This document shows positions 1 to 6,951 of a DNA stretch of 8,404 nt, one piece after another. The stretch covers positions 1 through 8,404 of the forward strand of contig PASL01000010.1 of assembly GCA_002712125.1 (NCBI GenBank), given 5' to 3'. Below the pieces are notes generated by a model. That model was not told where the DNA came from. It was given only the letters and a program-made list of their open reading frames with translations, and made no database searches. This DNA is from Chloroflexota bacterium (GTDB taxonomy: Bacteria; Chloroflexota; Dehalococcoidia; Lucifugimonadales; Lucifugimonadaceae). Numbering within the stretch: the stretch's first letter is position 1; every line of letters starts with the position of its first letter. Both the position numbers and the translations under genes were made by a program.

Positions 1-1085
1 CTTATGTATCTTCCTACTGGAGAAATGGGCCTGTATTAAATAATGCATTATCAGGTGTAGATCAAGCATTATGGGATATCAAAGGCAAGATGGCAAATAT
101 GCCTGTATACGACTTACTTGGTGGTAGAGCAAGAGAGGCCGCTCCAGTTTATGTTCATGCATCAGGAAATTCTGTAGAAGAGGTTGGAGACCGTGTTGAA
201 AGTTTCGTTGAAAAAGGATTTCATCACATAAGAATTCAAATGACAACACCAGGTTATGCAACATATGGTAATGGTAAATCAAATATTCCTCAATCGGAAC
301 AAGCAGCACCTGATAAAAAAAATGTACTCGAAGGTCCTATACCTACAGAAAGTTTTTTAAGAGAATATAAGGAAGGAAAAACATACACTCATCCAGGAGG
401 CATTTTTGAACCCAAACCATATATGAGATCTGCACTTAGTTTGTTTGAATATATAAGACAACGATTTGGTTACGGCCTAGAAATTCTTCATGATGTGCAT
501 GAAAGAATCCCTCCAATTTTAGGTGTATGGTTTGCAAAGGAAGTTGAAAAGTATCAACTATTTTTCTTAGAAGATCTATTCAGCCCTGAAGACAATGAGT
601 ACTTCAAGATGGTCAGAAATCAAACATCAACTCCTATTGCGATGGGTGAACTTTGGAATAGCCCACATGAAATAATACCGATGATTAAGGATAGATTAAT
701 TGATTTTATAAGAATTCATATGTCTCAGGTTGGGGGAATAACACCAGCAAAAAAAATTACTGCAATGGGTGAATTATTTAATGTTAGAACAGCATGGCAT
801 GGTCCTGGCGACACTTCTCCAGTGGGGCATGCGGCTAACTTAATGTTAGACATAAATGCATATAATTTTGGTATACAAGAAGCTGCAATTCCTGGTGAAA
901 GAACAAAAGAAATGTTCCCAGGTTTTCCAGAAATAAAAAATGGTATGATGTGGCCAAACGGTAAACCAGGATTAGGTATTGATATAGATGAAAAAATGGC
1001 AAACAAATATCCATTTAAAGAAAGAGAATTTGGTGGAGCTTGGGATACCGTCAGAAGAGCTGATGGTTCTATGGTAAAACCGTAA
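1..1085 (+). CDS. ManD/RspA-type enolase-superfamily sugar-acid dehydratase (5' truncated)
   Basis: Predicted cytoplasmic dehydratase that removes water from a sugar acid such as D-mannonate or D-gluconate, giving 2-keto-3-deoxygluconate. The frame is open to the window edge (first whole codon at base 3), so the ATG at base 90 is internal. The residues before it read WRNGPV...SGVDQALWDIKGK, a typical capping-domain segment. About 70 N-terminal residues appear to be missing against E. coli RspA; 360 are visible. Active-site signatures follow in order: the HDVHER block (Asp at 492-494 as metal ligand, His at 498-500 as base), FFLED (Glu at 570-572, second metal ligand), MGEL (Glu at 648-650, third ligand) and WHGPGDTSPVG (His at 798-800). 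The C-terminus has the usual GKPGLGIDIDE stretch. Family membership is clear. The substrate is not: Pro follows His-Gly, as in RspA and the low-efficiency or D-gluconate members, as I recall the subgroup. A GH32 gene begins 6 bases downstream, probably in the same operon. Confidence 0.93.
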   Translation, partial: YVSSYWRNGPVLNNALSGVDQALWDIKGKMANMPVYDLLGGRAREAAPVYVHASGNSVEEVGDRVESFVEKGFHHIRIQMTTPGYATYGNGKSNIPQSEQAAPDKKNVLEGPIPTESFLREYKEGKTYTHPGGIFEPKPYMRSALSLFEYIRQRFGYGLEILHDVHERIPPILGVWFAKEVEKYQLFFLEDLFSPEDNEYFKMVRNQTSTPIAMGELWNSPHEIIPMIKDRLIDFIRIHMSQVGGITPAKKITAMGELFNVRTAWHGPGDTSPVGHAANLMLDINAYNFGIQEAAIPGERTKEMFPGFPEIKNGMMWPNGKPGLGIDIDEKMANKYPFKEREFGGAWDTVRRADGSMVKP

Positions 1086-1091
1086 ATTTTT

Positions 1092-2687
1092 ATGGGTCTC
1101 AATAAGAATAACATTTCAAAGGTACCCAAATTTACTTTTGCTAAAGATTTAGAAAATCAAAAAAATCAGTTAAAATCTAATGTACTAGTTAAACGTTTTT
1201 CTAAATCAAGAAAAGACTTTTCAAAAGATCAATATAGGCCAAATTATCATTATATTAGTCCTGAAAGTACAATGAATGACCCTAATGGACTATGTTTTTG
1301 GAATGGCCTTTGGCATTTATTTTATCAGGGATACCCTCCAGAAGATCCCAGACAACATTGGGGCCATGCTATTAGCAAAGATTTAACCCACTGGGAAGAC
1401 TTACCTTATGCAATCTATCCTAATCCTGAAAAAGCGTGCTTCTCCGGTTCGACGCTTGTCGAAGAAGATAGAGTAATCTCAATGTATCATGGAACTGAAG
1501 AAGGAAATATGATTGCCATATCAAATGATCCATTATTACTTAATTGGGAGAAAGTTAGCGGGAAGTCTGTAATACCAATAAATCAACCAGATGGTTCATC
1601 TTGGCCATTTAGAGTATTTGACCCATGTATATGGAAAGAAGATAATATTTACTATGCACTTTCGGGGGGAACTTTACCTCATAAAAATTCAAAAAGAAGA
1701 ACAAGGGCAAATTTTTTATTTGAATCAAAAGATTTAAAATCATGGAAATATTTGCATCCTTTTATTGAAGGTGATATTTTCACAATTATTGGCGATGATG
1801 GAGCTTGTCCATACTTCTGGCCAATAGGGGATAGATATATTCTTCTTTTTTTTAGTCATATGAGCGGAGGACAAAGTTTAATTGGAAATTATGATAAAAA
1901 GAAAAAAAAATTTTTAGTAACATCTCATCATAAGTTTAACTTTGGTTCTGCTTTCCCTGGAGGTTTACATGCTCCTTCTGCCACACCAGATGGGAATGGA
2001 GGAATTATTGTAATTTTTAATATGAATCCTGCAAAAGATACCAAAGGTTGGGATCAAATTATGACCCTTCCAAGAAAAATAAATATTCTAGGAAAAACCA
2101 GTATCCAAAAAGATATGATCAAAATAGAGCCTGCGGGTGATATAGAGTCAATTAGATATGATGGAATTACTAAAAAGAATATTTTGTTACCAGCAAATAA
2201 AGAAATTTGTATTAACGAAATTAATGGAAATAGTATTGAAATTATAGCTGAAATTGATATTAATTCTTCATCAATGATTGAACTTAATGTATTAAGATCT
2301 CCGGATAAAAAAGAATTTACCAGAATTTGCTTTTTTGCTAACAGAGGATATAGAAATTGGGAAAGATATGATAGTTGGGATCAACAAAAAAGAATTGAAG
2401 CGTCTGATAGTATTATATCTATAGACTCATCTCAATCATCTTTATCATCAGACACTCTATCACGCCCAACAGAATCCGCACCTGTATACTTGGAACCAAA
2501 TGAAAATTTAGAACTCAGAGTTTTTATAGATAAGAGCGTCTTAGAGGTTTTTGTAAACAAAAAACAAGCCCTCGCAATTAGAGTTTACCCTTCAAGAAAA
2601 GACAGTACTGGAGTATCCTTCAAATCTCAGGGTGGATCATCAAAAATTCTAGTACTTAAAAACTGGAAAATGAAAAATATATACTAA
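1092..2687 (+). CDS. GH32-family beta-fructosidase-like protein with altered catalytic motifs
   Basis: A 531-residue protein with GH32 architecture: a five-bladed propeller, then a C-terminal beta-sandwich. MNDPNG at residues 61-66 carries the nucleophile Asp63. Next come WGHAISKDLTHWEDLP (about 90-105), CFSGS (116-120) and MYHG (131-134). The C-terminal module, from about 473, has LRVFIDKSVLEVFVN, which is diagnostic of GH32. Two motifs deviate. The usual RDP reads FDP (Asp177 kept, Phe in place of Arg). The usual EC motif of the acid/base Glu reads GDDGACP, with Ala238 where Glu is expected and Asp235/Asp236 just before it. Family members hydrolyse terminal fructose from sucrose, levan or inulin, but activity here is uncertain. 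There is no signal peptide, so it is probably intracellular. About 50 unusual, Lys-rich residues precede the propeller. The ATG lies 6 bases after the upstream stop with no Shine-Dalgarno site, which suggests translational coupling. Its TAA overlaps the stop of the convergent gene. Confidence 0.9.
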   Translation: MGLNKNNISKVPKFTFAKDLENQKNQLKSNVLVKRFSKSRKDFSKDQYRPNYHYISPESTMNDPNGLCFWNGLWHLFYQGYPPEDPRQHWGHAISKDLTHWEDLPYAIYPNPEKACFSGSTLVEEDRVISMYHGTEEGNMIAISNDPLLLNWEKVSGKSVIPINQPDGSSWPFRVFDPCIWKEDNIYYALSGGTLPHKNSKRRTRANFLFESKDLKSWKYLHPFIEGDIFTIIGDDGACPYFWPIGDRYILLFFSHMSGGQSLIGNYDKKKKKFLVTSHHKFNFGSAFPGGLHAPSATPDGNGGIIVIFNMNPAKDTKGWDQIMTLPRKINILGKTSIQKDMIKIEPAGDIESIRYDGITKKNILLPANKEICINEINGNSIEIIAEIDINSSSMIELNVLRSPDKKEFTRICFFANRGYRNWERYDSWDQQKRIEASDSIISIDSSQSSLSSDTLSRPTESAPVYLEPNENLELRVFIDKSVLEVFVNKKQALAIRVYPSRKDSTGVSFKSQGGSSKILVLKNWKMKNIY

Positions 2688-3682
2688 GTTATCCAAGGCT
2701 GTTTTCTTGGTTCATTGATAGTTTGCAATAATGCTGTGATATAACCATAACAATAAGCAAAAGCTGTACCTTTAGGATCTTTACCATTTATTATTGGTAC
2801 ATGATCAGGCATTAACATATATTTATAACCTATTTCTTGATAAACCTTTATGACCTCAACAAAATCTATACTACCTTCGTCTGGAAAAACTTCCATAAAA
2901 TCTAGTTTTTTTCCTCTTATATTTCTAAAATGAACATTAAAAATTTTTTCCCTTTTTCCAAACCATCGGATTATATCTATAATTTCTTTATTTGGATCAT
3001 CAAGCATTTCAGTTATAGTACCTTGGCAAAAATTAAGACCATGAAAAGAGCTCTCATGTAAATTAACAAATTTTTTCAAACCATCTGGTGTTCCTAAAAC
3101 TCTATTTATACCCATAAATCCATCTGGTGTATATGGATCATGCGGATGGCAGGCCAATCTTACACCTGAAGATTCTGCTGTTGGAACAACCCTTTCTAGA
3201 AAGAAATTGATTCTTTCCCATATCTCTTCTTCAGAAACAATACCAGCTATACCTGGTGGTGCATCATGGTCAATTTTTGACCATCTGAAAGCAGAGTTCT
3301 TAGAATTACCTCTGCCATATTCACTTTCAGATCTTGGTATGCCTATTATATTCATATTATATTTTACTGCTGGAATCCCTATTCTCCCGCACATTTCTAT
3401 TATATTTTGTATAGACTCAATCTCCGTGTCACGTTGAGGGCTTCTTCCAAGCATAATATTAGGAGAGTCGGATTTTTCTATCACTTGCGAAGATAAAGGT
3501 ATCTGAACCATATCTAATTCTATACCAAAAGAATTAATTTTTTCTTTATGAGACAACAGGTCATCTTCTGACCATAAATGAGGATTTCCTGAAGGATCAG
3601 AACAAACATTAAGTACGCCTAATTGGGCCCATTGTTGAAAATCTTCATCATTTCTAGCCTGCACTTGAGTTCCTAAATACAT
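2684..3682 (-). CDS. UxuA-like mannonate dehydratase family protein (xylose-isomerase-like TIM barrel)
   Basis: A 332-residue protein resembling UxuA, which converts D-mannonate to 2-keto-3-deoxygluconate in hexuronate breakdown. The family metal ligands are recognisable: His179 in CHPHDP, Cys219 in GLNFCQGT, His251 in VHFRN and Asp293 in MPDHV. The neighbouring His294 is a catalytic candidate. FMEVFPDEG (262-270) is also typical. It is about 60 residues shorter than E. coli UxuA (394). The signature HPDDPP reads HPHDPY, RPDH reads MPDH, and the C-terminus (AFAYCYGYITALL) differs from classic UxuA. This is therefore a divergent subgroup, and a related sugar acid may be the real substrate. The start is well supported: AAGGAG lies 8 bases upstream and overlaps the end of glpK, so the two genes form an operon. 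The gene converges on, and overlaps at its stop with, the GH32 gene. Confidence 0.86.
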   Translation of the reverse strand: MYLGTQVQARNDEDFQQWAQLGVLNVCSDPSGNPHLWSEDDLLSHKEKINSFGIELDMVQIPLSSQVIEKSDSPNIMLGRSPQRDTEIESIQNIIEMCGRIGIPAVKYNMNIIGIPRSESEYGRGNSKNSAFRWSKIDHDAPPGIAGIVSEEEIWERINFFLERVVPTAESSGVRLACHPHDPYTPDGFMGINRVLGTPDGLKKFVNLHESSFHGLNFCQGTITEMLDDPNKEIIDIIRWFGKREKIFNVHFRNIRGKKLDFMEVFPDEGSIDFVEVIKVYQEIGYKYMLMPDHVPIINGKDPKGTAFAYCYGYITALLQTINEPRKQPWIT

Positions 3683-3690
3683 AACATAAT

Positions 3691-3696
3691 CTCCTT
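3691..3696 (-). promoter_or_regulatory. Strong ribosome binding site of the uxuA-like gene, overlapping the glpK stop
   Basis: On the - strand the sequence reads AAGGAG, then 8 bases, then ATG, a near-ideal Shine-Dalgarno arrangement. The glpK stop codon TAA (3695-3697) shares its last two bases with this site. Ribosomes ending glpK would therefore be placed directly on the next start, as in translational coupling. It is the only strong Shine-Dalgarno site I found before any start in the window. Confidence 0.82.
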
Positions 3697-5179
3697 AGTT
3701 ATTTAATTTATTTATCGCATTTAACCACCCACTATATAAATTTTCCACCTCAGACTTATTCATTTTTGGCTCATATATCTTAGAATGTTCATATATAGAT
3801 TGTAATTGATTTTCCGTATTCCAAATTTTACTTCCTATACCTGACATAAATGCAACACCAAGAGCTGTAGACTCAATATTTTCAGACACTTCAACTGGAA
3901 TCCTTAATATATCAGCTTGAAATTGCATAAGAAAGTCGTTTGAAGTTTGTCCTCCATCTACTCTGATTGATTTAATGGATCTCTTGATGCTAATATCTAA
4001 ACTTTCAACTATATCCTTAACTTGGTATGCCGTTGATTCAAGAGCGGCTCTAATTATGTGATTTTGATGTGTTGAGAAACTCATTCCAGAAATGACCGCC
4101 TTTGCATTTGTGTTCCAATGTGGAGCACCTAGGCCTGCAAAAGAAGGTACAAAATATAATTCCTTCAAAGAATCTAGAGATTTAGATATATCAGAAGAGA
4201 TATCTAAATTACTAATTATTCCTAAGTTATCTCTAAGCCACGACATTGTAGACCCACTACTTAATATCGATCCTTCTAAAGCATAATTCTTACTGCTAAA
4301 ATAATTATAGGCTAAAGTTCTTAATAGGCCACCAGGATTATTTGATATTATATGACCCCCAGAATTTATCATTAAAAAAGCGCCTGTTCCATAAGTACAC
4401 TTAATTTGACCTTTTTCAAAACAAGCTTGTCCATAAAGTGAAGCGCTTTGATCCCCTGCAACACCAGTAATAGGTATTTCTTTAGGAAAAATATTTTTTG
4501 ATGTTAATCCAAAATCTCCAATAGATGGTTTAATCTCAGGTAAAATATTTATTGGAATATTAAACTTTTTTAATAAATAATCATCCCATTGAAGATCATG
4601 TATATTCATTAACATAGTCCTAGAAGCATTAGTTGCATCGATAAAATGATTTTTTTCAGATGAAAAATTCCAGATAATCCATGAATCAACCGTACCAAAA
4701 AGCAGTTCATCATTTTCTGCTCTCTTTTGACCATCAGGTATATTGTTCAAAATCCACCTTATTTTTGTATAACTAAAATATGGATCAATGACCAATCCAG
4801 TTATTTTTTTTATGTCGTCTGATAAGCCTCTCTGGAACAAATCTAAACATAAATCTGAAGTTCTATTATCTTGCCAAACTATAGCATTATAAACTGGCTT
4901 ACCTGAATTTTTATCCCATATTATTGTAGTTTCTCTTTGATTAGCAATGCCTATAGATGTTATTTCTTCAATATCTAATTTAGACTTTCTTATTGCCTCT
5001 TTAGATAAAGATTTAACAGAATTTATTATTTCAACAGGATCCTGCTCAACCCATCCAGGTCGTGGATATATTTGTTTTAAATCTTTACTTGCTTTGGACA
5101 AAATTTTTCCCTCAGAATTAACTATTATTGCCCTTGTAGATGTTGTACCTTGATCGATGGATAAAATATTTTGAGACAT
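3695..5179 (-). CDS. glpK: Glycerol kinase
   Basis: FGGY-family kinase that phosphorylates glycerol with ATP to sn-glycerol-3-phosphate in the cytoplasm. At 494 residues it is close to E. coli GlpK (502) and appears complete. Phosphate-1 loop DQGTTSTR is at 9-16. The glycerol-binding residues are all present: Arg82-Glu83 in NQRETT, Tyr134 in DPYFS, and Asp243-Gln244 in AGDQS, Asp243 being the catalytic base. WQDNRT (102-107), TYGTGAF (262-268, phosphate 2) and DGGQTSNDFLMQ (adenosine side) complete the set. These make glycerol, rather than xylulose or another polyol, the likely substrate. The Arg of E. coli GlpK that binds fructose-1,6-bisphosphate (Arg236) aligns with Glu234, and the glycine-rich loop before it is changed, so this allosteric control is probably absent. 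It is the first gene of a two-gene operon with the uxuA-like gene, 12 bases downstream. No glycerol facilitator or glycerol-3-phosphate dehydrogenase is in view. The start lacks a clear Shine-Dalgarno site. Confidence 0.95.
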   Translation of the reverse strand: MSQNILSIDQGTTSTRAIIVNSEGKILSKASKDLKQIYPRPGWVEQDPVEIINSVKSLSKEAIRKSKLDIEEITSIGIANQRETTIIWDKNSGKPVYNAIVWQDNRTSDLCLDLFQRGLSDDIKKITGLVIDPYFSYTKIRWILNNIPDGQKRAENDELLFGTVDSWIIWNFSSEKNHFIDATNASRTMLMNIHDLQWDDYLLKKFNIPINILPEIKPSIGDFGLTSKNIFPKEIPITGVAGDQSASLYGQACFEKGQIKCTYGTGAFLMINSGGHIISNNPGGLLRTLAYNYFSSKNYALEGSILSSGSTMSWLRDNLGIISNLDISSDISKSLDSLKELYFVPSFAGLGAPHWNTNAKAVISGMSFSTHQNHIIRAALESTAYQVKDIVESLDISIKRSIKSIRVDGGQTSNDFLMQFQADILRIPVEVSENIESTALGVAFMSGIGSKIWNTENQLQSIYEHSKIYEPKMNKSEVENLYSGWLNAINKLNN

Positions 5180-5265
5180 ACTTTGTAACTATTCTGAAAG
5201 TAATATAATTTGTATATTATATTTTATTCATTATACTTAATAATAAAAGTAAATCTAAATTATTT
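5180..5265. promoter_or_regulatory. Divergent glpK/trpB promoter region
   Basis: Eighty-six very AT-rich bases lie between the divergent starts of glpK and trpB, so promoters for both must lie here or inside the genes. Candidate -10 boxes overlap. On the + strand, TATACT at 5232-5237 has a weak TTGTAT (5210-5215) 16 bases upstream. On the - strand, TATAAT occurs at 5230-5235 and again at 5216-5221, without convincing -35 boxes. With this composition such matches are easily fortuitous. I see no leader peptide with Trp codons and no attenuator hairpin ahead of trpB, so classic trp attenuation looks absent. Neither start has a good Shine-Dalgarno site. Confidence 0.45.
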
Positions 5266-6477
5266 ATGACTAATATAAATTCAAAAAAATATAATCAACC
5301 AAACACAAATGGTAGATATGGTGAATACGGAGGAAGATTTGTTCCAGAAACATTAATGTCAGCATTATCAGAGTTAGATAATGCATATGAGGAAGCTTCA
5401 AAAAGTAACAACTTTTGGAATGAATTCAACGAACTTTCTTCAAATTATGTTGGAAGGCCCACTCCAATATACTTTGCTAAAAATCTTTCAAAAAAACTAA
5501 ACGGTCCAGATATTTATATAAAAAGAGAAGATTTAACTCATACTGGCGCACATAAAATTAATAATGCTATAGGGCAAGCTTTACTTGCAAAAAAATTGGG
5601 TAAAAAAAGAATAATCGCTGAAACTGGTGCCGGACAACATGGAGTTGCAACAGCAACAGTATGTGCTCAAATGGATTTAGAATGCATAATATATATGGGA
5701 GAAGAAGATATTCAACGCCAATCTCAAAATGTATACAGAATGAATGAATTAGGTGCAAAGATTAAATCAGTAAAAAACGGGAGCCGAACATTAAAAGATG
5801 CAATTAATGAGGCAATTAGAGACTGGGTAAGCAATGTAGAGACAACTCACTACATTATAGGTAGCGTTGTTGGACCTCATCCATACCCAAAAATTGTAAG
5901 AGATTTTCAAGCAATCATTGGCTGTGAAGCTCGTGAACAATTTATAAAAATGACAGGTTCATTGCCTAGTTATGTTGTTGCATGTGTTGGAGGAGGCTCT
6001 AATGCAATGGGTATTTTCTCAGGTTTTATTGATGATGAAGATGTAGGATTGATAGGAGTTGAAGCAGCTGGAGAAGGTCTAGATGAAAAGCATGCTGCCA
6101 CAATGTCTAAAGGTAGGCCAGGTGTATTACATGGCTCATTAAGTTATTTGTTACAAGATGAAAACGGCCAAGTAACAGAGGCACACAGCATATCTGCAGG
6201 ACTAGACTATCCAGGAGTCGGACCAGAACATAGTTACTTAAAAGACATTGAAAGAGCACAATATGTTTCAGCAACTGATAATGAAGCACTTGAAGGATTT
6301 AGACTTCTCAGTAGGACTGAAGGCATTATTCCTGCGCTAGAACCTGCCCACGCCTTAGGATATATGATAAATTGGGTGCCAAAAATTTCTAAAGATAACA
6401 AAATTTTATTTTTACTAAGTGGTCGAGGTGATAAAGACTTAAATACAGTAGCTGAAGCTTCTGGATTTAATATTTAA
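5266..6477 (+). CDS. trpB: Tryptophan synthase beta chain
   Basis: PLP enzyme that joins indole and L-serine to make L-tryptophan, the last step of tryptophan synthesis. It normally works as an alpha2-beta2 complex with TrpA. It has 403 residues (E. coli TrpB has 397) and is intact. The N-terminus [16 protein letters not shown] is typical. HTGAHKINN places the PLP lysine at Lys97. AETGAGQHG contains the catalytic Glu119. GGGSNA (242-247) binds the cofactor phosphate. SGRGDKD (385-391) supplies Ser385, which contacts the PLP ring nitrogen. These features and the GAHK context mark it as an ordinary TrpB1, not the TrpB2 type. No trpA or other trp gene is adjacent: the next gene lies on the opposite strand and starts its stop codon on the very next base. 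trpA must therefore be elsewhere or further away. No Shine-Dalgarno site precedes the ATG; the start was chosen because the conserved N-terminal block begins about 16 residues in. Confidence 0.97.
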   Translation: MTNINSKKYNQPNTNGRYGEYGGRFVPETLMSALSELDNAYEEASKSNNFWNEFNELSSNYVGRPTPIYFAKNLSKKLNGPDIYIKREDLTHTGAHKINNAIGQALLAKKLGKKRIIAETGAGQHGVATATVCAQMDLECIIYMGEEDIQRQSQNVYRMNELGAKIKSVKNGSRTLKDAINEAIRDWVSNVETTHYIIGSVVGPHPYPKIVRDFQAIIGCEAREQFIKMTGSLPSYVVACVGGGSNAMGIFSGFIDDEDVGLIGVEAAGEGLDEKHAATMSKGRPGVLHGSLSYLLQDENGQVTEAHSISAGLDYPGVGPEHSYLKDIERAQYVSATDNEALEGFRLLSRTEGIIPALEPAHALGYMINWVPKISKDNKILFLLSGRGDKDLNTVAEASGFNI

Positions 6478-6894
6478 TTACTTAAAAGTTTTTATATAAG
6501 CAATAATATCTTCTATATCTTTTCTATTTTCGTTTTTATAAATTTTTGGCATCAAATTTTTATACCCTTCAAGAATATATTCATCTGGATATAAGATAGA
6601 TCTGAGTATATAATTATCACCTTTTTTATAAATATTTTTTAAACCTGGCCCAATAATTTTATTATCTTCTTTTGAATGACAATTACTACATGTTAAGGTT
6701 ATAAATTTTTTTTCACCATTATTAATATCGTACTCATTGTACAGAAATTTAACCTCTTCATACTTAGTTGGATTATTTCTTATGTAGTTTTCATATTTTT
6801 CATTAGCAGCTGAGCATGATGAAAATATAAATAAAAATATAATTGCTAATAATATTCGGATTTTTGATATATATTTATTACTAGATATATTCAT
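6478..6894 (-). CDS. Small membrane-anchored class I cytochrome c
   Basis: A 138-residue exported monohaem cytochrome c. Residues 11-27 form a hydrophobic segment after a Lys/Arg-containing start, ending in FSSCS. Cys27 could be lipidated, although Phe at -3 is unusual for a lipobox; otherwise the segment is a signal anchor or cleaved signal peptide. The haem motif is CSNCH at 69-73 (His73 axial ligand), followed by GPGLKNIY (82-89), a common class I signature. Met115 in NLMPKIY is the likely sixth ligand. The YILEGYKNLMP stretch resembles the cytochrome c domain fused to some cytochrome oxidase subunits II, so a role as electron carrier to a terminal oxidase is plausible but unproven. It is transcribed divergently from the CoA-transferase gene and abuts trpB tail to tail with no spacer. 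Base composition is extremely AT-rich. No Shine-Dalgarno site precedes the start. Confidence 0.88.
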   Translation of the reverse strand: MNISSNKYISKIRILLAIIFLFIFSSCSAANEKYENYIRNNPTKYEEVKFLYNEYDINNGEKKFITLTCSNCHSKEDNKIIGPGLKNIYKKGDNYILRSILYPDEYILEGYKNLMPKIYKNENRKDIEDIIAYIKTFK

Positions 6895-6951
6895 AGTTTT
6901 ATTTATATTATAAAATCATAATAAAAAATTTTAAGTAATTAAAGTAATTCA
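6895..6951. promoter_or_regulatory. Divergent promoter region, cytochrome c / CoA-transferase
   Basis: Fifty-seven bases, almost all A/T, between divergent starts. A - strand TATAAT lies at 6907-6912. For the + strand, CATAAT at 6917-6922 sits about 29 bases before the ATG. No convincing -35 element is visible on either strand. The 8-mer AAGTAATT occurs twice, at 6933-6940 and 6942-6949, a 9-base period directly upstream of the CoA-transferase start. It may be chance in such sequence or a small operator. Confidence 0.35.

Noticed and set aside
90..92. ATG at 90 as the true start of the first gene
   Set aside because: The frame upstream is open to base 3 and encodes conserved family residues (WRNGPV, ALWDIKGK), so the gene begins before the window.
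725..1129. Open frame of 134 codons on the - strand
   Set aside because: It lies antisense to the well-supported ManD and GH32 genes, resembles no family and has no start signals; it is a shadow of the coding strand. The same applies to the - strand frames at 79-309, 5567-5758, 6107-6289 and 7911-8105.
2693..2710. Possible hairpin CCAAG-8-CTTGG just after the GH32 stop, as a terminator
   Set aside because: The stem is only 5 bp and no T-run follows on either strand. It lies inside the coding end of the uxuA-like gene.
3207..3437. Open frame on the + strand inside the uxuA-like gene
   Set aside because: It is antisense to conserved coding sequence and has no recognisable motif. The frames at 4092-4286 and 4947-5153 inside glpK are likewise shadows.
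5212..5236. Inverted repeat GTATA...TATAC between glpK and trpB as an operator
   Set aside because: The arms are only 5 bp in extremely AT-rich DNA, so a chance match is likely. It would need conservation in relatives to be believed.
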